Origin: Ignavibacteria bacterium
GTDB taxonomy: Bacteria; Bacteroidota; Ignavibacteria; Kapaibacteriales; UBA961
Reading direction: 5' to 3'
NCBI GenBank assembly: GCA_016720145.1
Contig: JADJXV010000019.1
Coordinates: forward strand, 1 to 57,876
Length of the DNA: 57,876 bases
In this document: positions 34,609 through 42,713 of the stretch, piece by piece
Layout: each line of letters starts with the position of its first letter
How positions within the stretch are numbered: the stretch's first letter is position 1
The notes under the pieces: generated by a model
What the model saw: only the letters and a program-made list of their open reading frames with translations
Told to the model about the DNA's origin: nothing
The model's database searches: none
Made by a program: the position numbers and the translations under genes

Positions 34609-35676
34609 TCAGACTGTTTCCGGTTCTGCGAATGGTAAACTGATAATAAACGCCGCGCCCTTGCCAAGCTCTGACTCACAACGGACTGTTCCGTTCATCA
34701 GTTCGATAAGGCGCTTACAGATAGACAGTCCAAGCCCGCTGGAATGTTCATCACCCGTCGGCTTTGCAGAGAGTCGTTTGAATTTACCGAATAGCTCCTT
34801 CTTATCTTCATCCGAGATACCCGGTCCTTGGTCACGAACGCAAATTTCCAGTAATGAGGTATCAATGTCTGAGAGACGTATCGAAGCTTCTATCGTAGAA
34901 TTTCTGGGTGAATACTTCACGGCATTCGAGAGGAGATTATCAATTGCTTGCCGCAAGAATTGCATATCGGCGGTCACATAGTAGTTCGCGGTGAGTTCGC
35001 AGGTAATGGCAATTTCCTTTTTTGCTGCACTAAACCGATGATTTTTCACAAGATGCTGAAGCAGATGCGTTGAGTCAATTGGTGTAAGAGGAGGTGCGAC
35101 TCCACAACTATCGTACTTATTGCTGTCTAAAAGATTGGAGATGAGAGCGAACATCACCTGCGTAGAGGAGCGTAACATTTGTCCAAATTCCTGAATTTCA
35201 TGAGAGCCACATTCGCCTGCGATCATGGCATTGGAAATGTAGAGAATCCCTGTCAAAGGATTCTTGAGGTCGTGCGCAGCCGTTATTAAACACCTGTCTT
35301 TTTCCTCACAGATATGTTTCATACGTTGATTTTCAGCGTGAAGCTTTTCATTATCTTTTCGTACTGCGGCTATTTCACTCCACATCGCCTCAGCTCGACT
35401 TATTCTGTCAGAAGAATGGACGTAATCATTGGTGAACTCGACAGTAGGAGCCGACTGATCAATATATTGATAAACAATATTTGTCTCGTCGTTGCCCTCG
35501 GTATGTGAATAATTACCGGGATCCAAGTGAGAATTGGAAACAATAAATGTAGCTGCAGGATGGTGAAAGCTACTCGAAACCTGTTCAATGTGCAATAAAA
35601 GCATAACGATAGTAGAAAAAGAGAATGGATGAATATCTGACACAAGAAGTATTGAAGCAGTTAACCTCACTTTCAC
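34609..35676 (-). CDS. Histidine kinase, apparently soluble
   Basis: 355 residues from a GTG at 35676, or 331 from an ATG at 35604; neither has a clear ribosome binding site. The first 90 residues match nothing I know; a coiled coil (EIAAVRKDNEKLHAENQRM) leads to HisKA with AAHDLKNPLTG (H135 in the longer form), then HATPase with NLLSNAVKYSP, RDQGPGIS, KFKRLSAKPTGDEHSSGLGLSI. No receiver domain follows. The catalytic half is nearly the same as that of the broken kinase at 3473-4914, including the AKPTG-EHS insertion, so the two are paralogues. No cognate response regulator is adjacent. Confidence 0.85.
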   Translation of the reverse strand: MKVRLTASILLVSDIHPFSFSTIVMLLLHIEQVSSSFHHPAATFIVSNSHLDPGNYSHTEGNDETNIVYQYIDQSAPTVEFTNDYVHSSDRISRAEAMWSEIAAVRKDNEKLHAENQRMKHICEEKDRCLITAAHDLKNPLTGILYISNAMIAGECGSHEIQEFGQMLRSSTQVMFALISNLLDSNKYDSCGVAPPLTPIDSTHLLQHLVKNHRFSAAKKEIAITCELTANYYVTADMQFLRQAIDNLLSNAVKYSPRNSTIEASIRLSDIDTSLLEICVRDQGPGISDEDKKELFGKFKRLSAKPTGDEHSSGLGLSICKRLIELMNGTVRCESELGKGAAFIISLPFAEPETV

Positions 35677-35812
35677 ATCTTACAATGCTTCTTCACTTCT
35701 GAATGCGAAATTACCACCTCATTTCGCTCGTCCGTTACTCAATTATTACTCAATTTTTGGGAAAATTGAAAATAATTTGGTGCTGAGGAGCATTACTCTG
35801 GGAATAAAAAAA

Positions 35813-35849
35813 AAGTCCTGACAGGTTTTTTTTGGACCTGTCAGGACTT
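35813..35849 (-). terminator. Palindrome P1 acting as terminator of the T9SS cargo gene
   Basis: 13-bp arms AAGTCCTGACAGG/CCTGTCAGGACTT; on the minus strand a run of ten Ts follows. It lies 50 bases after the stop at 35900. Confidence 0.8.
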
Positions 35850-35899
35850 GGGGGGATGCTATCTTTTTAAAAAAGCATTAAGAACAATTACCTAACATA

Positions 35900-37429
35900 C
35901 TATCTCTGAACAACAAACTGACGAACAATCGAATAATCAGGAGCCTTCAATCTGCAATAATAATTTCCTGAAGTATAAGCAGTTATATCAATTCCTACAA
36001 GTTGTTGAGTGCTGTCCTCGATTGGTGAGGAATAGAGCACACGACCAAGCAAATCAAGAATTTCAACACTCGAATAATACCCTGCTTTTCCAAGCTCAAC
36101 GGTCAGCATACCGGATGTTGGATTGGGGAAGAGCTTCATACCAATTGTTGGTTTGACATTTTCATCGACACCGACTATTTTTTTTGCCGGGCCACCGAGT
36201 GAATCTACTTTGAAAAGCCAAACTGCCGATTGATCTTCACATAAATACTCACAATTAGGTTGAATTGTCTGGTTATACCCACCTGTAATAATTATACCCC
36301 CATCAATATCTTGAATTAAACCAAAAGGGTTTTCTGTACAGTTTTCACTACCATAAAACGCTGTAAATTGTATTCTGCCTGATGTATCAAGCTTAGAAAG
36401 TACGATGTCTTTTAAACATCGTTGCAGAACATCAGGACGCATCTTGGTCACTGCTGTATCATACCCACTTGTCGTCACATAATAGCCACCGGTACGGCTT
36501 TCTATCAGTTGAATGTCGTGGCTTGACAAATCACCGGGGACATAGGTTGTCCATTGTTTCTGGAAATTCTTGTCGTATTTAACTACAGCAGTTGCATTTG
36601 GATATAAAATCTGATTGAATTCATAAAAATAATATGCCATCAATATACCTCCATCACTGGTAGAGATTATTACTTGATACTTCAAACTATCGAAAATAGG
36701 AGTTTGGTCAATACTCAAAGCAGTATCCGACATAAAAAGAGAATTAGAAAATCTTTCTGGATTGAGTGTATATTTTGAACGGATTAAAAGTATTTTGCCC
36801 GACTGCATCTGAAATAATGGTAAAAAAGAAACATACTGGTTAGAGTCAATTTTGGAAATTCTATTGATAAAGCGACCATCTTTTGAAAAGTGAACCAATG
36901 TCGTTTTATTTTCTCTATCTCTCGAAGTGGAAGATAAAACAATCACAATAGATGTGTCTAATAATTTGATAGCATCTAGGAGAATATTTCTTTCAAGATC
37001 TGTTGGGTATCCTGTTATGGTAGAATCTATTACGACATTACTTCTTTCTATCAGGTTCGAATCTAATATTACCATCCGTAAACGATTTCTTTGCGGTTTT
37101 GGCATTTGAGCAGGTACTAATTCTGTTCTAATGTAGATAAGCATATTATTAGCGAATTGATAATAACTTCGGTAATCACCTCCCTTGAAATTCGTTCTCC
37201 ATTTGTGCTCAATCATACCGTCGCTATTTAATGCAATTAGATAAGGATAACCATTCCAATTTCCTGCTTGTGCTAGTGTTCGTGTAGGAGATATTTGTTG
37301 CAAATTGCCATAGAAGCTGGGTTCTTCTTGGGCAGGAATACGTTTAATATCATAGGTCTTAATTTGCGCTTGTATGAATGGAGGCAGTGCTGACAAAGCA
37401 AAAAGTACTAATAATAGGAGAATCTTCAT
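35900..37429 (-). CDS. Secreted protein with T9SS sorting domain, propeller-like
   Basis: 509 residues. Signal peptide 1-21 (FIQAQ). The central 400 residues have a repetitive strand pattern with segments such as MIEHKWRTNFKGGDYRSYYQFANN, DGRFINRISKID and DGGIIITGGYN, suggesting a beta-propeller. The end (KPTIGMKLFPNPTSGMLTVEL, VEILDLLGRVLY, YTSGNYYCRLK) is a type A T9SS sorting domain. No enzyme motif is visible. Its gene is followed by a strong terminator of the P1 palindrome family and preceded by a long repeat-filled gap. Confidence 0.75.
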   Translation of the reverse strand: MKILLLLVLFALSALPPFIQAQIKTYDIKRIPAQEEPSFYGNLQQISPTRTLAQAGNWNGYPYLIALNSDGMIEHKWRTNFKGGDYRSYYQFANNMLIYIRTELVPAQMPKPQRNRLRMVILDSNLIERSNVVIDSTITGYPTDLERNILLDAIKLLDTSIVIVLSSTSRDRENKTTLVHFSKDGRFINRISKIDSNQYVSFLPLFQMQSGKILLIRSKYTLNPERFSNSLFMSDTALSIDQTPIFDSLKYQVIISTSDGGILMAYYFYEFNQILYPNATAVVKYDKNFQKQWTTYVPGDLSSHDIQLIESRTGGYYVTTSGYDTAVTKMRPDVLQRCLKDIVLSKLDTSGRIQFTAFYGSENCTENPFGLIQDIDGGIIITGGYNQTIQPNCEYLCEDQSAVWLFKVDSLGGPAKKIVGVDENVKPTIGMKLFPNPTSGMLTVELGKAGYYSSVEILDLLGRVLYSSPIEDSTQQLVGIDITAYTSGNYYCRLKAPDYSIVRQFVVQR

Positions 37430-37864
37430 GTGTATGATTTCAAGGGAATTAATTAAATCTATTGAGTGACTCGATTATAATGAGTCCCTCGATAATCATT
37501 TATATGTTATCGAGTAGTTATGATATCCTGTCCCGTCATGAAGTTTTGGACCTGAATGAAATTACTTGCCAATTTAACAACTTCCGAGGTAACCCGAGCA
37601 AAGGTTTCAGCGGTACATGTTTACGTCCAGTTGTAAAACTAGACTGACAGGACTAAAATACATCGGCGATGTATTTCGGCGATTAAGGAGCGATGCGCCG
37701 CAGGAGTTTTGTGAAAAACCGGTGCGGTGAGTGTAACTTATGGTAATTGAAGTTAATTACCAAAGAAAAAATTGGTGAAAGTTGATAATTTTAATAAAAA
37801 ACTTTTTTTGGGTGGAAATGCGGTAAGATTTCGTGGAGTAATGGGTTAGTAGCTTACCCAAAAA

Positions 37865-37896
37865 CCGAGGGCATCGCTGGGAAGCGATACTCTCGG
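37865..37896. repeat. Palindrome P2 copy (CCGAG-GGC-ATCGC)
   Basis: Arms CCGAGGGCATCGC and GCGATACTCTCGG with a 6-base loop. In the minus direction it follows P1 after 8 bases, the same order and orientation as at 19271-19336. Confidence 0.85.
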
Positions 37897-37904
37897 AAGA
37901 AAAA

Positions 37905-37940
37905 AAGTCCTGACAGGTTTTCTTGAACCTGTCAGGACTT
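37905..37940 (-). terminator. Palindrome P1 copy with 15-bp arms, terminator-like
   Basis: Arms AAGTCCTGACAGGTT/AACCTGTCAGGACTT with a 6-base loop; on the minus strand a T run interrupted by one C follows. First strong terminator downstream of the arylsulfotransferase gene. Confidence 0.75.
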
Positions 37941-37963
37941 GCAGTCGCGGTGATCTTACTCTT

Positions 37964-37995
37964 CTGAGTCCCTCGGTTCTTCGCGAGCGGCTCAG
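37964..37995. repeat. P2-related hairpin (CTGAG-TCC-CTCG)
   Basis: Arms CTGAGTCCCTCG and CGAGCGGCTCAG around a short loop. Similar to 20852-20888. Confidence 0.65.
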
Positions 37996-38008
37996 ATGTA
38001 CCCAAAAA

Positions 38009-38021
38009 CCGAGGGCATCGC
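38009..38021. repeat. Half copy of P2
   Basis: ACCGAGGGCATCGC without its partner arm; the following bases (GGGGATAGATCC) are not complementary. Confidence 0.5.
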
Positions 38022-38037
38022 GGGGATAGATCCAAAA

Positions 38038-38071
38038 ACTGAGAGCATCACTAGGAAGTGATACTCTCAGT
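38038..38071. repeat. P2 copy with compensatory changes (ACTGAGAGCATCAC)
   Basis: Arms ACTGAGAGCATCAC and GTGATACTCTCAGT around a 6-base loop. Relative to 37865-37896 both arms have changed in matching positions, keeping the stem. Confidence 0.8.
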
Positions 38072-38076
38072 GAGAA

Positions 38077-39474
38077 TCACGGGCATTCCACCGGATATGG
38101 ATTGAGCTCTATCGGTTCGTCGCCTTGTAACTGTTTGCCTTGGAAAGCGGGGTAATTGATTGGATATTGGGTGCATCTGAACACATTATTTGCGCCCGGA
38201 TCGGTGCCTTGTGCTACAGGTCCTTGCATGCCGACGGGAGATTTATACTGCCAGACGATGGTTTTGGTAGGTGTCACTTCTGAGAATAATCCAAATGCAC
38301 CGAGGCAGATGAGGGTGTTTCCGTTCGGCAAGCGTTGCGCGCCGGAAAAAGTGGGTGAAACGAATAGTCCTCTGGTATCACTGTAACTCCATGATACTTC
38401 ACTTGGTTCGAATTGATTGCGCGTATTGAATTTGTATATACCCTTTTTATTCACAACCGGCGCAATAATATCGACACTGCACAGACTATTAGGCCTGAGG
38501 AGTCCATTATTGAATATCATTACTTTGCCGGCATCGGGGAGTCCTTTTTCAATCCAATGCGCCGAATGCTGACCGAAAAGACGTTGGTCATATTCAGTGC
38601 CGCAATTATATGTTGCCGGATTACCCCAACGGTAGAGAATATCTCCACCCTTACCTGATTTCCCACCGGAATGCGTGGCTGCTTGCGCAGTCGTCGTCGA
38701 GTGGTCAATTATCCAAATCTCACTAAATGTTTGTGAACTAACCATAATCTGATCGAGTATTGGATTATAGGCAACGGAATTTGCATGTATCCAGTCGATA
38801 GTATCACCACTTGCTGCATTGATATAATTGAGGTTGATGAGTTCAGGATGATCAGCTACTTTACCATAATTCGGCTTCGACCTGTCATTTTCCTGAATAA
38901 CATGTTCCCATACAATCCATTCCCAGACGATAGTACCCCCATGCTGACCATCGGGCTTGATTTCAATTATTTTCTCACCCCAGACTTTATTGGGTGTCTT
39001 ATTGGGGTCACGACCTGCCGCTACCGCATAGCTATTTGAACGTGCCACCCACACAATCGCGAGTACATTTCCATTCGGCATGGGATACACATCATGATGT
39101 TGGCATTGAGTTGAGTCTGATAATTGATAATCCCACGCAACTGTTCCATCCCAATTAATTTTCTCGATCACTCCTCCCACACCGGGAGAAGGGAAATGTG
39201 GATTACCGGGACTACCTGCCCTGAGTAACGATCCATCGTTGAGTAAATACACCGATTGACCGGGTCTATAGTCGCTTTTCCATGAATGAACCTTACGTCC
39301 ACATTTATCAATTAGATAGGTAGTGGTAGATGTACCGGGAGCAAATAACACATACCCGTCTTGCTTCCCCGCAGCATGATTGAGTAAGCCAACTGTTGGT
39401 TGAGTATAAAGCAGGTGGGAGAATAGAGGGAAGAGTGATATGCAAAGGAAAAAACAACGAAAGTAAAGATTCAT
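38077..39474 (-). CDS. Arylsulfotransferase-family protein
   Basis: 465 residues from the ATG at 39474; upstream codons lie in an intergenic hairpin and are excluded. Signal peptide 1-22 (HLLYTQ). The body matches the arylsulfotransferase (ASST) propeller family: DGYVLFAPGTSTTTYLIDKCGRKVHSWKS, INWDGTVAWDYQ, HHDVYPMPNGNVL, IVWEWIVWEHV, DWIHANSVAYNP and QRLPNGNTLIC are typical. ASST enzymes move sulfate between phenolic compounds through a histidine; His in QHHDVY or WIHANS would be the candidate. No T9SS tail is visible, so probably periplasmic. Some family members are non-catalytic. Confidence 0.8.
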   Translation of the reverse strand: MNLYFRCFFLCISLFPLFSHLLYTQPTVGLLNHAAGKQDGYVLFAPGTSTTTYLIDKCGRKVHSWKSDYRPGQSVYLLNDGSLLRAGSPGNPHFPSPGVGGVIEKINWDGTVAWDYQLSDSTQCQHHDVYPMPNGNVLAIVWVARSNSYAVAAGRDPNKTPNKVWGEKIIEIKPDGQHGGTIVWEWIVWEHVIQENDRSKPNYGKVADHPELINLNYINAASGDTIDWIHANSVAYNPILDQIMVSSQTFSEIWIIDHSTTTAQAATHSGGKSGKGGDILYRWGNPATYNCGTEYDQRLFGQHSAHWIEKGLPDAGKVMIFNNGLLRPNSLCSVDIIAPVVNKKGIYKFNTRNQFEPSEVSWSYSDTRGLFVSPTFSGAQRLPNGNTLICLGAFGLFSEVTPTKTIVWQYKSPVGMQGPVAQGTDPGANNVFRCTQYPINYPAFQGKQLQGDEPIELNPYPVECP

Positions 39475-39550
39475 AGAGTAATTGATTCGAATAGAAAGGA
39501 TAAAGCTATTGATAGTCCATCCTAAACAAATCAAAACCGCCAAACCTAAC

Positions 39551-39584
39551 AATGGCGCACCCGAATTACTTGGAGTGCGCCATT
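39551..39584 (-). terminator. Hairpin after the large T9SS cargo gene
   Basis: Perfect 10-bp arms AATGGCGCAC/GTGCGCCATT, 14-base loop, 19 bases after the stop at 39603. Only a weak T-rich tail. Confidence 0.6.
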
Positions 39585-39602
39585 ATAAAAGGATAGTATT
39601 GC

Positions 39603-42533
39603 TTATTGAATCACGACAACTTGCATTGTAGCTACACCGTTAGGCGTGATGAGTCGCAAATAGTACACGCCGCTTTCCATGAAATGGAGTGGTAAATTAT
39701 GTTCACCTACAGTCAGCTCACCGTCGAAAATCGTACTGACTTTTTCGCCAAGTGTATTGACGAGTTCGGCTTTTACAGTGCTGTGATGAGGCAGCGTGAA
39801 TCTCACTGATGCTTCTTTATCGCTTGGATTAGGAGTAATACCCATGCTAAGAGATAGCGCATAGATATCTTCACGAACGGATGAAGGATTACCAATACCA
39901 AAGACCGTAAAAGTATCTAAACCTATATTAGTTGTGAAGAGAATTAACCCATTGAAAGTAATGGCAGAATTTGGTCTAAAAGTCAAGGTTATGGTTGATT
40001 TACCACCGGGCGCTATGGTAAATGAAGTAGGTAAACACGTAAAGACAGGATTATTTGAAGCGGCATTTGTCACAATCAATGGGTCAGTACCGGGATTAGA
40101 TATTTCAATCACAGAATCGACTGTCATTCCCACGGTAACTGCATCAAATAATATCTGTTTACTTTCAACAAGCATTTCCGCATTCGGCTTGATGCCCTCA
40201 CCGGTTACGTAGATTGTATCCGGCAAAGTATTCCCTACTGAACGTAATGTAGTTGTAATTATTCCGGCTGTAGTTGGTGCGAAGCGAACACTGACATCGA
40301 CCGATGCTCCCGGAGCCAGATTTAACTGCGGAGGAATCACTGAAAACGCTGTAATCTGTTGATTCGCCGCTCGGAAGCTCGTCACACGCAAGGTATCATT
40401 ACCGGAATTAGTAATCGTAATCGTTGTATCTTTGAATGTATTAATAATAGTAGGAGAGAAAGCTATGTCATGTTTGTTGAATAGAATCGACGCCGCTTTT
40501 AGCACCTGTAAACCAAGCTTGTACGTACCACGATTTGTAAATGCATAGACTGCATCCTTCGTTGCAACAATGCCACGAACAGTCACACTGTCGAGACCTG
40601 CATATTGCCATGTCGCGCCATTGTCGCTCGTCGCATACACCCCACGGTTTGGTGCATTTTGGGTAAGTACACCACTATAAGCTACATAGAGAACGCCGTT
40701 TGAATCTACTGTCAGCGCTCGTACATCAGATACGGCTGATGGTGGTGAAGTAATTTTCTCCCATACGCCGGTATTTTTACGGAAAATGGATGAAATGCCG
40801 TTGATAGCAGCAGAACCGCAATATGTGTTCGTTTTGTCGGAAGAAACTACCACAACTGGTGCTTTGTTGAGGCCGGCAGTATCAGCAGTCCACGCCCCAC
40901 CCGAATACGCACGTTTGAATAAAATCGCATCTTGAATAGCAAACTGTTGATTGTAAATTGCACCGGACACATATTGATTAGTCATCGTAAAGTCAGTATG
41001 CATTGAAGTCGCGACCTGAGTTTGTTGATTTGAGAAGAGGAGTTTCATACCGCTTGTATCGATCGCCCAGTTTGGATTGGCAGAATATAATCTCATCGGA
41101 GCACTATTTCCGCTTGAATTGACAATTGACTTGCGTCCATCTCTATCAGCATAAAATACAGGAGCTAATTGATTGCCGGAGGATGTAGGCACCGTACTAA
41201 GTCCAATAGTATCAATTGTCCACGTAGCACCATTATCCGTGCTTTTGTAGATTTGTCCAATTTGCCCGCCACCACCGCCGCCGCCGCCGGTCGATGCTAA
41301 TTGAAAATATGACACTCCTGCTTTATCCGAACGAATAAGAGGGCGTGTGCCGGAATATCCAACTACAGGAAATACTTTCGTCCAACCGGCAGCACCTTGC
41401 TTCAGAAATACACCAAGTCCGGTGCTGACAAGGGTAGAATTCCCTAAAAATTGCACACCGTAAATATCTTCCGCCATAATTCCCGATGTGGAATAAGCCC
41501 ATGAATCTCCATTATTTGCTCCGGTATAACATCCGAAAAGAGTAGCCACTTCTACACCTGCTTCACCACTCAGATCCGTAACTCGGATATTCTGAATATT
41601 CGATACAGCAAATGCTCTCAAGCTCGAATCAATTCGTTCCCACGTTGTCCCTGTAAGCGTTCTGCGATACAATTGAGAATTATTTCCTCCACCACCGAAG
41701 CCACCACCGGTTGCTGCATAAATTGTATTACCTGCATCATCACCGAATCTCGTAATCGCAGAGGTGCCAATTCCAACAGAGTCGCGTGTCCATGTAGCGC
41801 CACGATCTGCCGATACCCACGTGCTACGATTAGAAGTTCCCGCGAATAGGCGACCGTTTCTGCTGCCAAATATTGATGAAATGCTGAGCGTATCGGCAGT
41901 CACACCTAGTCGTGTCCAATTTCCAGCGGTTGGACTAAATTTCCAGACCCCTTTGTTGGTTGCTGCATGGACTGCATCACGGTCATCGAGCGTGATATCT
42001 GCAATTGTAAGTCGGCTGATACCGGCTGTGTCCTGACTCCAAACGCCGCCGTCACGCTTATTGCGATAGACAGTTGAACCATACTGAACAGTAATATCAT
42101 CGGAAAGAAGGATTTTTCGGTAGGATGAATTTCCTTGAGGTACCGTTGGGGTTGGGTAAGAGATTGTACTTACGAGGGATTCGGTTAATCCATTAAAACT
42201 TAAAATCAATGTCTCACCATTTTCCAAAAGCACAGCGTAGGTACGCACATCGCCAATTTCACCCGATTTGAACGCTGCATCGACGATCCGCCTGGCAGGA
42301 TTGGTCATATACACTTGCTTGCCTTTGCTCCATGCGCCTGCTGTATATTTTGAACTGTAAATAGTTGATCGTGTTGCCGTTAAGCGATATGCGCCCGTCT
42401 CAGAAAATGTATTAACGGCGACAATTGCCTCGCCGTCCGGCATTTCAATCTGCTGAGCAACTGATGTTGAGGAGAGAACACTCACAGCCGCGATAAGGAG
42501 TACTAGTCTTGGAAAAAAGTAATACAATTGCAT
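39603..42533 (-). CDS. Large surface protein: propeller, choice-of-anchor-D domains, T9SS tail
   Basis: 976 residues. Signal peptide 1-26 (SVAQQ). Residues about 30-680 form repeated BNR/Asp-box blades (SADRGATWTRD, STDNGATWTID, TSDNGATWQYAG), with a Gly run STGGGGGGGQ encoded by a GCC-type repeat near 41275. Two Ig-like choice-of-anchor-D/ASPM-SPD2-hydin domains follow (FSPTIINTFKDTTITITNSGNDTL... and ILFDAVTVGMTVDSVIEISNPGTDPL...). The last 75 residues (LSMGITPNPSDKEASVRF, SGVYYLRL) are a type A T9SS sorting domain. A surface sensor or adhesin-like role is possible but unproven. A TAnnTTTG box lies 66 bases upstream. Confidence 0.82.
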   Translation of the reverse strand: MQLYYFFPRLVLLIAAVSVLSSTSVAQQIEMPDGEAIVAVNTFSETGAYRLTATRSTIYSSKYTAGAWSKGKQVYMTNPARRIVDAAFKSGEIGDVRTYAVLLENGETLILSFNGLTESLVSTISYPTPTVPQGNSSYRKILLSDDITVQYGSTVYRNKRDGGVWSQDTAGISRLTIADITLDDRDAVHAATNKGVWKFSPTAGNWTRLGVTADTLSISSIFGSRNGRLFAGTSNRSTWVSADRGATWTRDSVGIGTSAITRFGDDAGNTIYAATGGGFGGGGNNSQLYRRTLTGTTWERIDSSLRAFAVSNIQNIRVTDLSGEAGVEVATLFGCYTGANNGDSWAYSTSGIMAEDIYGVQFLGNSTLVSTGLGVFLKQGAAGWTKVFPVVGYSGTRPLIRSDKAGVSYFQLASTGGGGGGGGQIGQIYKSTDNGATWTIDTIGLSTVPTSSGNQLAPVFYADRDGRKSIVNSSGNSAPMRLYSANPNWAIDTSGMKLLFSNQQTQVATSMHTDFTMTNQYVSGAIYNQQFAIQDAILFKRAYSGGAWTADTAGLNKAPVVVVSSDKTNTYCGSAAINGISSIFRKNTGVWEKITSPPSAVSDVRALTVDSNGVLYVAYSGVLTQNAPNRGVYATSDNGATWQYAGLDSVTVRGIVATKDAVYAFTNRGTYKLGLQVLKAASILFNKHDIAFSPTIINTFKDTTITITNSGNDTLRVTSFRAANQQITAFSVIPPQLNLAPGASVDVSVRFAPTTAGIITTTLRSVGNTLPDTIYVTGEGIKPNAEMLVESKQILFDAVTVGMTVDSVIEISNPGTDPLIVTNAASNNPVFTCLPTSFTIAPGGKSTITLTFRPNSAITFNGLILFTTNIGLDTFTVFGIGNPSSVREDIYALSLSMGITPNPSDKEASVRFTLPHHSTVKAELVNTLGEKVSTIFDGELTVGEHNLPLHFMESGVYYLRLITPNGVATMQVVVIQ

Positions 42534-42598
42534 ACAATCCCTTGAAATTATTGTTATAAAAATCGAATAAATATCTGTGTTATCAAATAATAAGTCGG

Positions 42599-42606
42599 CA
42601 AAATTA
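42599..42606 (-). promoter_or_regulatory. TAnnTTTG -7 box upstream of the large T9SS cargo gene
   Basis: Minus-strand TAATTTTG followed by CCG, 66 bases before the start at 42533; a single degenerate GACTTAT unit sits just downstream. Confidence 0.4.
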
Positions 42607-42653
42607 AGGATTGTTGGACAGATAGAACTACAGAATTATTACGCTGCATCAAT

Positions 42654-42690
42654 CAATAAAAAACCGAACTCTTCATCATAAAGAGTTCGG
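42654..42690 (-). terminator. Rho-independent terminator of the TonB receptor gene
   Basis: Perfect 10-bp arms CCGAACTCTT/AAGAGTTCGG with a 7-base loop and, on the minus strand, TTTTTTATT after it, 24 bases after the stop at 42714. Confidence 0.9.
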
Positions 42691-42713
42691 CTCTTGGTAG
42701 GAAATACAATCAA

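Larger units (their letters stand above)
37430..38076. other. 647-base gap dominated by palindromes
   Basis: Holds a CTCGATAA/TTATCGAG inverted repeat (about 37482-37510), a relative of the 21807 palindrome (37622-37639), an AAATACATC/GATGTATTT hairpin (37656-37676), and the P1/P2 elements listed separately. No convincing gene; a short plus-strand frame at 37462-37647 is not protein-like. Confidence 0.5.

Noticed and set aside
37462..37647. Open frame of 61 codons on plus
   Set aside because: Not protein-like and overlaps palindromes.
38077..39552. Longer version of the arylsulfotransferase starting at 39552
   Set aside because: The extra 26 residues come from the terminator hairpin at 39551-39584 and its flank and precede the signal peptide.
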